Positions 9,347-45,874 of a DNA stretch of 64,000 nt are shown piece by piece. Both the position numbers and the translations under genes were made by a program. The notes below the pieces were generated by a model. That model made no database searches. It saw nothing but the letters and a program-made list of their open reading frames with translations, and was not told the origin of the DNA. The first letter of the stretch is position 1. Each line of letters opens with the position of its first letter. This DNA is from Anarhynchus alexandrinus (lineage: Eukaryota; Chordata; Aves; Charadriiformes; Charadriidae): contig VUYV01000011.1 in NCBI GenBank assembly GCA_008711295.1, positions 3,719,237 through 3,783,236 of the forward strand, given 5' to 3'.

Positions 9347-12300
9347 GCCCCTTCCAGACGGGACATGAGCACCTTGTTAGGGCCGCAGGGCTGTCCGACC
9401 CCGTCCTGCGCGCCAGCTGCTGTGGGGAAGCACAGGCAGCCCCAGCTCCAGCCAAAAACGGGGACTCCCATCGCTCAGGGACACTGAGGAGCACCCAGAG
9501 GTGCTCGGACCCTGCGGGCTGAGCTCAGCTGTGGCCCCCCAGGCCCAGCACGTGAGCACCATGGAGCTGGGGGCTGCTGATACTCACCCTGCAGCAATGT
9601 GGCACCTCCCGCCTGCACGTTGTCCCGAGCAGCGATGCTCACTCTCTGGCTGGATTACGGCCGTCACTTTGAGCAGCATAACCTCCCCGTAACGTGAGGG
9701 GCCGTGTTTGCTTTCGCCAAAAACCACCGTGCCATGGAGGGCAACATGCAATTAGGTTTCTGGTTCTCTATTACTTGACCTCTTAATATTTAACTAAATA
9801 GCAACGCAGCTATAGCTCAGGGCACCTGGAGGGAAAGCAGCCAGGGCAGAGAGGAAAGCCCCGCACAGCGCGACACCCCCCACATTTTCTCCCTTTTCTA
9901 TTTCCCCCTGCCCTCTCTCTTGCTAGCAGGCAGGAAAACTGACATAAAACCTCCCCACCACTAAACTTCCTGCTCTGTGTGTCAAAGCGTACATTTTCTT
10001 TAGAACTGCCAGCTCTTTGCTTTCACCCAGCCTCCTCACCACTCGGCACCTGATGCCAAATGGGTCCCGCCAGCCCACGGGGTGGCACGGCACCGGGATG
10101 ATGAAGGCAATGTGTTTGCAGCCCAGCACAGCGCTGGGAACATCTTCCCTCCTCCCAGTCCATTCTTGTGGGGGGCTCAGGGTGATAGGGAGGAGTGGGA
10201 GGAAGAACCACGGTGCCCACGCCTGCCCCGGGGGCAATCCTCAGGGCCATTTGTGCAGCTGACCCACCAGAAGCAGGGCAGAAGGGGGCGCAGCAGGAGC
10301 CCAACCCCACTGCTGCTGTGTGGAGTCTCTGCTGGCTTGTAAGGGCAGCGCCCACGCTCCTTCCCACTCCCCTGCCTGTTTCCATCACACCAGGGGTACC
10401 ACTCGGTTTCCGATCCCTCCACCTCTGCCAGCAGAGGCTGAGACTGGGTGGCTGAAAGGGAACTGGGCTCAGAGTGGATTTGGGGAAAACTTGACTAAAC
10501 ATGATGCTCTGGGCTTCCCTGGGGACTGGCACCTCTATGCCAGCCTGGTCCTTCCCCTGCCCCAGATCCCGTCCATGGCAGCATGTGCCCGCAAGGAGGC
10601 TCCTCCAGTCTCCGTCAGTCACGCAGCATCCCAGTGCCTCCAGAAGCATCAGTCTGGGACCTCCAGCACCTCTGTGCCCCTTTGCCAAGGCACAGTGTTT
10701 GCTCTCGGAAGGGACTTTCTCCTTGCCAGAGTCAGCATGGGGCCAGCACCTTGCTCACGCGTTGCCATTGCCGAGGCACTCGCAGCAAGGTGTGCGCGCT
10801 CACAGCAGGTGCTCAAAGCCAATGTGTACCTTAAGGCAGAAATGAGGACTTCTGGACCACCAGAGAACACCTCCAGCTGCAGATGCTGGGACAAAGCTCG
10901 CACTCCAGCCAGGTTTCCCCGTTCACCAGGGCTGTCCCTGGGCCTGCAGTCCAGCCACGTGCTGCAAACCCTGTCATGCCGAGCCTGGCCCCACCACGGG
11001 GCATCTTGCCCCCTGCCCCAGCCCACCTCCTCCCAACTGGCCGTTGGGGAGAAGATGCTGCCGCAGGGGGGTTCAGTACCCAGCACCAGCTGCCCAGCAC
11101 CTTGTCAGCTGGTAAACAGCCGCCGGCATGGCTGCTCCCCACTCTGGGAACGGGCAGAGATGCTGCTGAATCATTGGGTTGGTATTTACATCCTGACAGC
11201 TGCTGCGGGGCCAGGGCTGTGCTGCTGCACCCAAACCTGACCCCACCAGACAGCTTCACCTGGGCAGACGGCAGTGGGGCAGCACTGGATCCAGCCCATT
11301 GTGGCCCCGTTCCTCCTCCCGCTCCCCTGAGCCCCCTGAGGGCGTCGGGGTCCCACAAGGCAGGCAAATCCACCACCTTGGACAAGCCCTTTGGCTTCAT
11401 GCAGACCTGGCACTGGGAAGCCCAGTGATCCAAAAACTGAGGGGATAAGACAGCCATGCCCACGGGACCTTGGCATCTGCCTCCAGGTTTGGGCCAGCCA
11501 AGTGTGGGCAGCGGCTGGGAATGGCGAGGCTTTTGCCACCAAAATAATCCTGCTGCTGTAAGGGCTTGAGCTGCGTCAGGTCCCTGCCCTCCCTCGGGGG
11601 CCACTCGGGGTCTTTGCACAGGGACAACCAGGACAGGAGGGAGCGATGCCGAAGGGCTCAGAGGGCAGCTCGGGGCGGTCGGGAACCAGTGGCTCCATCT
11701 CCCTGCTGCGCAGGGGGTCTGCAAGAGAGGAACCAGTCATGGTGGAAAGGATGAAGCTTTCTCATTCACGGCTGTTCCCACATTGTACCCCATGAAGCAG
11801 AGGCGCAGCTCGCCGAGGCGGGACCCAAGGGCACGGGGCAGAGTAAGCCCCGGCCTTTCCATCCCACAAACTTGTTTTGGGGACACAGCCACCCCCCCCC
11901 AGCGCTTGGCTGACCCAGCTGCGCTATGGGGCTCAGCTCAGGAGCCCTCCAAGTTCCAGGGGCTTCGCTTCACACCAGGTGCTGCCAGCCAGCGACGGAG
12001 TATGCTGGAGAGCCACGGCCGGCACAGGAGGAGCGGGCGACGCTCGGAATACCTGCGGGCTCTGCGGCGGGCACGACGCCAGGCGAGCTGAGTAAGCACA
12101 AACCTTGGGACACAGCTGTTCGCCAGCCGAAAACAAATCGAGAAACAACCCGGCAGCCTGTGGCCCCCCCCACCCCCCGGCACAGAGACGGCAGCGCTTG
12201 CACCACCGCCGCGACGGCCCCGCTGCGGGCACCGGGCCCATCTGATAAAACCAGCTCTGTGCCGCAAGGGAGGGGGGAACCAGCTCTGACGAAGAAAGGC

Positions 12301-12407
12301 CGCTCATCCCGTCCTCCCCAGGCTGCCGCTGTGGGATGCTGTGGGGCTTGCCTCCGGCCGGGGGGCTGCTGGACTGGCCCCCCTCCCAGCCCAGTCCGGG
12401 CTTTTCC

Positions 12408-12416
12408 TATATAAAC
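12408..12416 (+). promoter_or_regulatory. TATA-like element after a CpG-rich patch
   Basis: CTATATAAA follows a CpG-enriched segment at about 11800-12260 and precedes an A-rich stretch. It could be the core promoter of an unannotated noncoding transcript, or chance. No coding exon follows that I can recognise. Confidence 0.2.
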
Positions 12417-12712
12417 AAAAGAAGAAAAAAAAAAATAAGGTGGGAAAAAAACCTCCCCGGGATGTGTGGCACAGGGAGGGTGAGCGAGGGCCAGGAGGCA
12501 GCAGGATTTGGGGAGAGGCAACGGGGGTTTCTTCACGAGAGCAGGACCGTGGCCCGGATCCCTGCCAAGCTCCACCAGGCATGAGCCTGGCCGTGGCGTG
12601 CGAAGGAGAGGACATTTGGCTGTGGGAGCCTCGGCTGCGAGGGGCAGGAGGGGAGCACATCCCCGAGGGGCACGTGGGGAGCCCAGTGCCATCGCCTGGC
12701 AGTGCAGCCTCA

Positions 12713-12898
12713 CAGAATCACACAGAATGGTCAGGGCTGGAAGGGACCTCTAGAGATCATCCAGTCCAACCCCCCTGCCAGAGCAGGGTCACCCAGAGCA
12801 GGTTGCAAAGGGTCACGTCCAGGCGAATTTTGAGTATCTCCAGAGGAGACTCCACAGCCTGTCTGGGCAGCCTGTGCCAGTGCTCATCAGCCTCATGC
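12713..12898 (-). mobile_element. CR1 LINE 3' fragment
   Basis: Begins with CACAGAATCACACAGAATGG and continues with the GGGCTGGAAGGGACCTCTAG and CATCCAGTCCAACCCCC blocks and the TCTGGGCAGCCTGTGCCAGT block. This is the reverse complement of a CR1 3' end, so the element is on the minus strand, 5'-truncated and non-coding. Its inner edge is approximate. Confidence 0.88.
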
Positions 12899-14365
12899 TG
12901 ATTTTGCCTCTGGAGGCTTGCTCAGGCGTCCTGCCCCAGGAAGTTTTCGATGACTACGTGTAACACAGAAGCTTAACTGCACTTCAGCTTTCCTTAGCCT
13001 CGAGTTAGGCAGGTACGAGCTCTGAGAGCAGGCTGCCAGCAAGCACCAAGACACACGATTCCCTATTCCCTCCTCCTCTTCTGTCTTCAGCTAACACCCA
13101 TCCACTGGGTTGTACGAACACGCAACGATAACGCTGCAGGAAAATCACACGGGTGTTCCCAGAGGGGGAAGTTTGTATCGCTGGAGCCAAAGAGTCCCTC
13201 GGGAACACTGAGGCAATGCCACAAGTACCCACCGGTCCCAGGAACCCCCACTGTGCCCAGGGGACCCTCTCGCTGAGCCATGACACACTGCTCTGCAGTG
13301 CCTGTCCCCAGGCCACACACCCCGCGCCTGCCAGGATGTCCGCCGGGTCCTTGCCCTCAGAGTCAATTCCAGCAGCCGAAAACATGCCGTGTAAGCAGCA
13401 GCACTGCGCTGCCACAGACTCCAGCAAAAATAGACTTCAAGTATTATTGGCATCAACACTTAAAGCACGTTGTAAAGAAAAACAGCGAGCACTGGGTTGA
13501 CACTAATTTGATCTCAACCATGCTGCATTGTTTGCGACTCAGTTTTGAAACGATGTATTCATGACTCTCATAAAACACTCACCCCTTAAAGCTGGAAACG
13601 GGTGGGTTTTGGTGCTCCTTTGTTACAGATGCATACCTGCCCGAGTCCTCTCATCTCCAGCATTTTACACCCACAGCATGCATTCAGAGAAAAGCTCTGT
13701 TTGGGCTCTGTTGGCTTTCTACAAAGGGATACACGTGAGGATCAAGCACCTTTCTAAAGCTCCAAAGCTGGAGCTCTGGGAGTCCTCTGCCTGCTCGTGT
13801 TTTCTCCCCTGAAGAGACACCAACCAAAATGTCTCCGAGGAGCTCACCTGCCCAGTGTCCTGCCCTGCACCACTCCTCCTCCCACACCACCTGCCCCTGG
13901 TCCAGGTCTAAAAGCCTGAAGCACCAAGAGCCACACCGATAGTCCTGCTCCTCCTCAGGTACATGTGAGTTTAAGAGACGTGGTTTGTGCCCTCTTTGTT
14001 TCTTTACCATCTTTAAAAGCCTGAAAAACCTCCAGGAGTCATAGAACAAGCACATAACTGCTTCTTCTTGACTTTTTAAGATTAGAAACATCAGCTCAGC
14101 TTACTGGTACTCACCTCTGTCCAGAGAAGTGGGGTGTTCCCCCGCCCTTAGTGGGATGGCAGGAAAGTGAACATGGAAATTTTTGTTTTATGCCAATAGA
14201 AATGTTGGCAAAGGGTCTCCCACTGGCACGGGGCTGTCCCCAGGATTTACAGCAGTAAAACCCCACTCCACAAGGACTGTTGTGCTTTTTTAGCTTCCTC
14301 TGTGGTGCGAGGAACAAAGCCAGGTGCCAATGCGTACAGAATTCCTAGGGGTGGCACTGGGGATC
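12899..14365. other. Intergenic region before the WBP1L 3' end
   Basis: No supported gene. Composition moves from GC-rich to AT-rich across this interval. The open frames present lack recognisable domains. Confidence 0.45.
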
Positions 14366-14371
14366 TTTATT
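14366..14371 (-). terminator. Candidate distal WBP1L polyadenylation signal (AATAAA)
   Basis: AATAAA on the minus strand (TTTATT on plus), about 2.07 kb beyond the WBP1L stop. Another AATAAA is at about 15139-15144 and a third lies close to the stop near 16388. The long 3' UTR known for this gene favours one of the distal sites. Confidence 0.35.
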
Positions 14372-16438
14372 TTTCTTCTCAAAAGATACACGTGGTTGGT
14401 GAACACAGCTGCAAGCAACCAGTCCCCAGGCGGCCATGGTGCACAGCGAGCCAGCCCGGCTCTGGGGCACGCACAGCCCCTCTCTTACCACTCACGCTCC
14501 AGGCATCCGGGAATGAGGTCTTCTGAATCCAAATCAAAGCCCTTCATTCTTAAGAGTGCCCTAGGACACAAACTGAAGAGCCGTCTTCATCAGCTGTTCT
14601 GATGGAAGAGAAAGGCTGTGACGGGCAAAGGAGTGAGATTCTCCTAAACCTTGTACGGTAAAAGTGCTCTCCTCAAATGTGTGAGTAAAATACTGAAATA
14701 GGCACCACTTGTCTTGCCCTGTCATCTGTATCCGGCACAGTGCTACATACCTCCACTTAAAAAAACAAAACAAAACCACAAAACTAAAGGCAAATCTTGT
14801 TCTTAATTCACAAAATGATACACATACACACGGGCAAGTTATCAGAAAAGGCATTATATTTTGGTTTCCACCTTATTTAAAACTGATTTTGGTTTTCAAT
14901 CAATCAAATCGGAATATGTCTGAGTTCAGTTTTCAATTTTTTTTTTTCCCCATAACAGTAATGATCTGGACGACCATAATTATAAAAGGGACGGGGAGAA
15001 AACCCGAGAACAAGAGAACAAGATATATATTCTGAACTGTGCTCTCTTCCACACGAGCACTCCAGGGAATGTTAGTTTCAGCTCTTCGTTGTGGGTTTTT
15101 TCTTTTTTCCTTCAGGTTGTTACTAACAAAATCTCTACCGTTTATTAAAGCAAAGCTACAGTAAATTTTCTTGCAGTCTTACAGCAGGTTTTCATATTAC
15201 CAGTAGGACTCGCATGCATGGATTGCAGTCACACACACACGCTCACAGACATTATACAGTAGCCAGTTGCCACCATAAAAAAAAAAGAAAGAAAAAAGAA
15301 AACAGACATTCATTTCTTTTAAGTGGTCAACATTAGAATCGCACCAAACTTTTGGATCAAAAAAAAAAAAATACTGCACAGGTCTTCCACATCTACATGG
15401 TAAGTCATCCCTTCGCAATGGACGGAGCTCTCGTCTCCATTTGTTCAACATGCATCGCTGAAGCTTGAAGGCACGCTGGCCAAAGAGAGCCCTGTTCTTT
15501 TTTTGTCATCTTAACTCAAGTGTGCTGCTCTCGGGGTGCAAAAAAAGGAAAAAAATAAAGCCAAGCCCTTTTGCAGCACACCGGGAAAAGGTCATTCGGA
15601 GACCACAGTACTTGGAAGGCAGCCCAGCTGCCTGGATTCTACTTCTAACTGTGCTCTTGGAGGCATTGAAGGAATACGCTTGTCTTTAAAAATGACATAT
15701 AAAGGCAAATTTCTGCAAACCCTTTCTTTTCAAACTGCTTATGGTAGACTAACACTCCTTCTGGAAGAAACTGGTCCTTCAGTCACCAGCTTCAAGTGGG
15801 AAATTTCCTACCTGCTGTCTTAAACACTGAAGCACCAGAGATGACAGGGCTGATGTGTTCAGGCATTCATCAGCTTTGGGAAAACTTAACACCAAAAAAA
15901 AAAAGAAAAAGAAAAAGAAAAGAAAATAGAAGAAATCCCCAATGCCTCAAGAGCACTATATCAAACCAGAACTCTTGGGCTACTGACTGCCGGCACTGTC
16001 AGAAGCTGCTTGCTTCTGGGAAGACACCTGGAGGTTGAAGCCTTACGGTGATTTCGTATCCTCCCAGGGTGAGATTTGCTGAGCTTTACTGATTGCGAGA
16101 TAAAGCAGTGTTTTGGAAAACTAAAACCAACAAACTCATAATAACCATCACCAAAATCACCATTGGGAAAGTTCCATTTGTTAGAAGGTCTCATTGAGAA
16201 ACATCAGTCCCTGCCCCACGGAGCAGGATGGACACAATTAACAAAACCCAGAGCGACCCGTCCCCCACAAGCCGGGTCTTTGGGAACTAGTCCCCGAATT
16301 ATATTGGAGGGGGAGAAAGAAAAATAAACTAAAAAAAATAAGGTTTTATCACCTTTTCCTCCTGTTAAAGTTTTAATCCTCTTATTCCACTTTTATTTCT
16401 TTGTTTTTTCCCCCGATTCTCCCTTGCACTCTGCCACC
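14366..16438 (-). other. WBP1L: Probable WBP1L 3' UTR
   Basis: AT-rich, rich in A and T homopolymers and polypurine runs (for example 15892-15940), with no coding exon. It follows the WBP1L stop codon directly on the same strand and holds three AATAAA hexamers. The exact end cannot be set without transcript data. Confidence 0.5.
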
Positions 16439-39986
<23,548 letters not shown>

Positions 39987-40088
39987 TCTGCAGGCTCATC
40001 CTCCGCACCAGCGCATGGGAAGACAGGAATTTAAAGCCCCACAGTGACCATTTCCTCATCTGCTGTGGGCAGCCCGCTCCTCCGATCC

Positions 40089-40096
40089 TATTTAAA
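40089..40096 (-). promoter_or_regulatory. Possible TATA-like element of the internal WBP1L promoter
   Basis: TTTAAATA on the minus strand lies about 105 bases before the MPFLLGLRQ start codon, which would place transcription start near 40060 with a leader of roughly 75 nt. The match is weak and only the spacing supports it. Confidence 0.25.
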
Positions 40097-41576
40097 CCAG
40101 GGCTTCCTCGGCTGGGAATGCTCAGTAAACAGGGTCCTGGGACACTGCACGCACTCGCTGGCTCCCCCTCCTCCTCCTCCCACTCCCCGTGACATATCTC
40201 AGACGCAGCCCAGCCGGGGTGTTTGCAAGAGGGAAATGACATCAGGTCGGGCAGTTCTAAAAAAAAAAAAANCCAACCAAAAAAAAAGCCCTGAACCTTA
40301 AGAGAGCTGCTGGGTAACACCAGGCAGCTCTCTGCGAATGGGAGCTGCGTGTTGTTGGGCAGCGCTGCCTGTGCAGGACCCTGGCAGGGAGCCGTGGAGG
40401 AGCAGAAGCGCTCTGCTCCCTGCTAACTGGATGCTGCAAGTGGAAGGGAGTCTATTAAAAACGTTGGCAAGAGCCGACAGCTCCTCAGCAATGATTAAAT
40501 CTCGCTAAGTAAAAATAGACATTTTATCTATTTTTGAGGAGAAAGTGAAGTTTGACGCTGCTTGCTCAACAGCACTGGAGCCCTAAGAGCAACCACCATG
40601 GTTTCTCTGAGTACCGCCAGATCCTGGGGACCTGGGTAAAGCCCTGACACATCCAAAGCACTCCCAGGCCTTCTGCCTACCTACCATCACGGCTCCATTT
40701 TTTCTGAGCAACTCGTACAGCACTGTTCAAGTCTCGGCCCCTCCAGATAACAGCCGTCCCATTAAAGAAACAGCAACAACCCCCCTGATTTCAGCAGGAT
40801 CAAGATTGGGGCCTCTCCAGCACCAGACAGGTGACGGGAAGACATTTTAATCCACCTCTCCCCAAGGAAAATGCGACTAGCCCCGACGAAAGGTTTCTCA
40901 TTCTCCTCAAGCTCATTTCACATTTTCATGCCAAGGGGCAATTAAGCCTTATAAACAAATTTATCATCTGGTGTCCAGGATGGCATGTCTTGTTTGTCCT
41001 CTCCCAAGCAAGGAGTACAGCAAGTTCCACAGCGGTGTAGGAGATGACACTGCAGAAGGTAGTCTAAATTTAACTCCCTTTTCTACCTCCACTTTGAAAG
41101 TTCAGCAACCTCTTTTTTTCATGCTTCTCTTTAATCAGCAGCTGTCCTCGTCTGTCGGGGGGGACTGGGACACCACCGCCACTGCCACGTGCCCCAGCAG
41201 CAGCTCCATGGATATTTGACAGAGGGGCAATTCCCCTTGCTTTTGGCCTCTTTGGCTTTTGGAGCTCAACACATTAAAATATTTGCCGAGGGAAAGAATA
41301 TACTTTTTTTTCCATAGAGAGTTCACTGAATCCCTTTTTTAGTAGCAGTTTTAACAATAATTTCAGGACTTCAGAAGAGAGAGAGAAACCACATATAATT
41401 CTTACAAATGCTAATTTGCAACAGCCGAAAAAAAGATTGAAAAAAAACAGGAAAGAAAAAAACCAACCCAGAACAGAATCCCCCTGGACAGCCAGATAGC
41501 TTGCAGCAGTGTCAGAAAAAGACACCCATTTTCCACATGCCAAAACCCCTCAGTGACCACTGCTGCTGTCTCCTCC

Positions 41577-41598
41577 CAGCCCAGCCCAGCCCAGCCCG
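41577..41598. repeat. (CCAGC)n short tandem repeat
   Basis: About four and a half copies of CCAGC, immediately followed by CCGGGG. Potentially length-polymorphic. Confidence 0.75.
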
Positions 41599-44500
41599 GG
41601 GTTATTTCCCAAACGAGAGCCCCACTGTGGGTGTCCTCGACACAGGCTGTGAGACTATACACAAGTGTTACTTATTTTTACACCAACTTAAAGTCACCGT
41701 ATAAATTTGCCGTTTAAGGTAAGCACATCTCTGTTTTTCCTAAGAGAAAACAGGCACATAAGTAATTTCCTGGAGGATACAAAACATCAGCATTAACTAG
41801 CATCAGCCAGGCAACGGGGTTTTCCAGCTTTTGTGCTCTTGGATCAAACTCACTCTCAACCTTTGCTTTTCCAATTCTATGGACAAACACCAGTGTTATA
41901 AAAGGGCAGCTTTCTGTTTTAGTAATCTGTTTGGTGGCCTCACGCTGTCCTTTGAAATACCCGATTTTGGCTGTTGCTATCCAAAGCCCTGGACTAGGCA
42001 GATCCCAGGGCTGAGCCAATGCAGCAATTGCTAAATCCCTACTGTCAGAAGGAATCTAACTTTAACCACCCGCCTCTCCCCCAGCACGTACTCAAAAGGC
42101 GAAGCGTCATTCCAGATCTAAGACAAGTTGTGAAGGACTATCAAAGGCAATAACTTAGCGGAAAAGCAAAAGCATCCTAATTTATGTGTGAATTTAGCAA
42201 TCCTGGAAAAGACTGACACAAAAAAGGTGGTTTGCAAGCACACATTACCACATTTGACTGCAACAGCAGCTACCCTCTCTTGCAGTCTCTGAGTGACAGT
42301 GGCCAGTAACACGCTCCACAAACTCTGCTATAGGTGACGATGGAAAAAGCCCTGGAGAGGGGCAAAAAAAAAAAAAAGCTGGACAAGTTAGCTCTTACCC
42401 TAATCATTACACCTGGAGACTTTTCAAAACACCTAGGTTCTCCTAATCTTTGCAATTGCTTTGGATATTCCAACTGGTAGCATTTTACCCCCTCCTCTTT
42501 AAGTTCCTAAGTACTTGCCCCAGTACTTCGTCTTGCGGTAACGAGTTTCACAGACAGTGGTTGTGAACAAATAGTTCCTTTCATCAGGAGTGAATTCACC
42601 ACCTTCTAATCTGACTTTCATATTATTAGCAGGTGGGAACAGAAGTCCCCATCCATCTTCTCACCCATTCATTACTCTGTACCTGTTAGCTATCTTCTTA
42701 TAAAAGATATCAATCTTCCCCATCTTCTTAACGTAAAATCTTTTCCCAAAGCCTTCAGCTGCTCAGTGCCCATTTCCAAAACCTTTCTAATTTTCTATTG
42801 CTCTCTGCTTGGGGCAACCAGAGCTGAAATAACAATTATTTTAATGAAAGCAAGAGCAGCTGTAGGGCAGGCTCAGCATGAGTTTCACTTCCTTTATACG
42901 AACCTGGAGTTTAACACCTGCAAAGGCCACCCATCTATGACACAAGAGTGTGTCTATCTGAGATACAGCAAACAGAACAAATACAAGTTTTTACAGTTTC
43001 TCTGTAGATGAATCTCTTGAGGGCTCTGAAAAGTCAGGGCTAATGTCAGGACATATTATGGGGTCTACATTATTTTGAAAAATTGCTTGTTTAGGCAGCC
43101 ACCAACCATCCTTTTTTAGCATGTCAGTGTAGATCCCACTACAAGATAATAGTGAGCAAGTTTGTTTTGAAAAAGAGGGAATAAAGACCTCTAGGCTTTA
43201 TCAGTTGGCAGTACTGCTTTCCTGAACATGCCATCTGCCCCAAACATGATGTTAAGCAAAGGATGCTGCTTGACACCTTCACAAGCCCAACACACGCTGC
43301 CTCGTGACCTCAGATATTAGCATGCAACTGAAGTAGATGATGGAAGTTGTTTGGGCCATTTTACAGTTGCTTTCCATACTTGATGGAAGATGCTTGCAAG
43401 CAGGTTTAGTAACCCAGCAAGATACAATATCCATTTTGATACTCCCTGAGGAGACAGCTTGACCTTTAGATGATCCAGTTATGACAACACAATTGGAACA
43501 AAAATTGAAGTTGCACAGCTCAAATCTGTCAGGCTTGAAACACAAGGCTGCTCTCAGTTGCTCCACTATTATAGTCCTAGGCAGAGAGAGGTTTTCAACA
43601 GTAAATTTGGGTGGTGTGTAGTAACCCCTCAATTAAACTTTAGTACCATGGTTCTGCAGCTATATATATGCAGGTTGACCATAAAGTTGGAACAATTTTA
43701 TCTAACGACTCTTCCATTTGTGCACTCTGTTATTTTCATGTTGGTAACAGGAGCACCCCTAGAGCATCAGCTATCCATTTTAATTAGACAGCCCACAGCC
43801 TTGGGTGCCAGAACTAAGACTACACAGGTCTGTCAGGCACTCGAAACAAAGTATGAAAGAAGCAACCTGAATGAGGGTGACTTTCTCTCTCCCCATCCTG
43901 GAGATGGCTCTGGGAATAAAGAAAAAAAGGGAAAGAAGCATACAGAAAGGCATAAAAGCTGATCTCTGCTTCTCTGGAATAAGACAACATCCAGGAACAA
44001 CCAATCTCTATCTGCCTCGATAGCAAATGTTCTAAAGGGGCTTGTTCACTAGCAAGATCAGCCTGAGACATCACCAATGCTGGAACAGCAATGCAGTGCT
44101 AGGTCTGCCTGGCAACCACTTCTGGCTGGCTACCTGCCCGCAAAATCTGCCCACTTGCTGTCGATTCCTGAAGAGTGAAGGGCCACCTCCCCACCCTAAC
44201 AGCACCATTACAAGAACATGATGACTTTCCAATATGAGGAGCAGGTGCCCCGGGTTCATGTAACGTATAGCATTGGCGCTGCCTACGAAGAACGTCATCA
44301 CCAAATTCCAGAGGACACACAGGAACAGGTCAGTCTGATAATTTCCCAGTACCTACAGGACCTAGAGTATCTGCTCTGTTGCTTAGGGGACACATGGTCC
44401 AAAACAAACTTTTCAAACCCATTGTGTCTAGTACTACTGTATTATTTAGGAGTGGGGTAAAGTGGGTCCCCCAATTTGTGTACAGTTCAAAAACAAAACA

Positions 44501-45224
44501 AGGACACTGAAGTCACTTGCATTTAATGTTTGTCAGGCCAAAGCAACTTAATCATTGTTCAGAGACAGCAAAGAATAACTGTGGCAAAAGACACCATACA
44601 TGTTGGAACTGGCTTGTGAGCCAGTGCTGCAACCACTCTGCTGGATCAATAAATTTTAATGTGCAATGAAGCACAAGGGCTTGCAGCAGTTAGAATCTGT
44701 CCTTGGGCAGGTCCCTCTTCCCTGCAGCCAGTCACCGCTTCTCTCAGCTCAGTGGTTTAGAAATGCAAGAAACTTTTGCAGCTTACTAAGTCAAGATAAG
44801 CAAATAGGGACAGTGCATTTCAGTCTCATGGCTGTCACCTGTCTTTGTCTCCAAGTAACTGGTTAACCAGGGAGGAAGAAACTGCGCACTTCAAAATGTG
44901 CTCAGTGTTGCAGGCAACAGCTCATGCTTGATTCCAATCGAATCTTCATTCCAAGTGAATCCTGAACAGCAATTGTTGGCCAAGTGGACCTGTGCAAATA
45001 CGTGCCACATCCTCCACCTCAAAGCCATGCGTGAGTTCAAAAGGAGGGGGCATTGCACTACCCACTCTGTCACCTGGTATTTCAGCAGGATCCTGTCCTC
45101 CTCTTCACTTTCCATATGTGGGTGAAGAAATACCGACAGTAAAGCACTTTCATTTGCAATTTTGTACAGCAAGCAATCCCTCCTCTGAAGCTGTTTTCTG
45201 TATTAAGCTATCATAAGCGAACCT

Positions 45225-45874
45225 TGTGAAGTTCAACAAGGCCAAGTGCAAGGTCCTGCACCTGGGTCGGGGCAACCCCAAGCACAAATACAGGCTGCAC
45301 AGAGAATGGAGCAGCCCTAAGGAGAAGGACTTGGATGTATTGGCTGATGAGAAGCTCAATGTGAGCCGGCAATGTGCACTTGCAGCCCAGAAAGCCAACC
45401 ACATCCTGGGCTGCATCAAAAGAAGCATGGCTAGCAAGTCAAGAGAGGTGATTCTACCCCTCTACTCCGCTCTCCTGAGACCCCATCTGCAGTACTGAGT
45501 CCAGCTCTGGAGCTGGAAGAAGAGAAGGCTCCAGGGAGACCTTATAGCAGCCTTCCAGTACTTAAAGGGGACCTACAGAAAAGGTGAGAGGGCCTCTTTA
45601 TCAGGGAGTGTAGCAATAGGACGAGGGGTAACAGTTTTCAACTGAAAGAGGGTAGATTTAGATTAGATATTAGGAAGAAATTCTTTACCCTGAGGGTGGC
45701 GAGACACTGGAACAGGCTGCCCAGAGAAGTTGTGGAGGCCCCATCCCTGGAAGTGTTCAAGGCCAGGTTGGATGGGGCTTTGAGCAACCTGGTCTAGTGG
45801 AAGGTGTACCTGCCTAGGGCAGGGGGGTTGGAACTAAATGATCTTTAAGGTCCCTTCCAACTCTAACCATTCTG
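45225..45874 (+). mobile_element. CR1 LINE, 5'-truncated, with end of reverse-transcriptase ORF
   Basis: 650-base plus-strand CR1 copy, antisense to WBP1L. The first 270 bases still read the C-terminal part of the CR1 ORF2 protein without interruption: [44 protein letters not shown] and [13 protein letters not shown] stop then replaces the codon before VQLWSW at about 45496. The rest is the non-coding 3' region ending in CCCTTCCAACTCTAACCATT and CTGTGG. The catalytic part of the enzyme is absent, so the copy is immobile. Confidence 0.95.
45226..45498 (+). pseudogene. CR1 ORF2 (reverse transcriptase) C-terminal remnant
   Basis: An open stretch of 90 codons matching the conserved tail of the non-LTR reverse-transcriptase protein after the thumb region. 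It lacks the polymerase core (no YADD-type box in the remaining sequence) and any promoter, and is closed by a premature stop. A relic of the element that contains it. Confidence 0.85.

Larger units (their letters stand above)
8620..12711. other. Intergenic region downstream of CYP17A1
   Basis: GC-rich, with many overlapping open frames on both strands and none with recognisable protein features or paired splice sites. It contains the purine/pyrimidine tract at 9190-9346 and a CpG-richer patch at about 11800-12260. I see no gene. Confidence 0.5.

Noticed and set aside
9223..9522. Cys/His-rich frames in the CA/TG tract
   Set aside because: Translation of alternating dinucleotide repeats gives repetitive Cys-Val-His-Thr sequence, not a protein.
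10831..11724. 297-codon minus-strand open frame
   Set aside because: GC-rich, low-similarity frame that competes with equally long frames on the other strand. No conserved features.
40261..40290. Ambiguous base at 40272 next to an A-run near the WBP1L alternative exon
   Set aside because: A single N in a homopolymer reflects sequencing uncertainty and does not affect the exon at 39960-39986. The same applies to the N at 54135.
44218..44460. 80-codon plus-strand frame overlapping a CpG cluster
   Set aside because: No domain recognised. The CpG cluster is reported as a composition anomaly instead.
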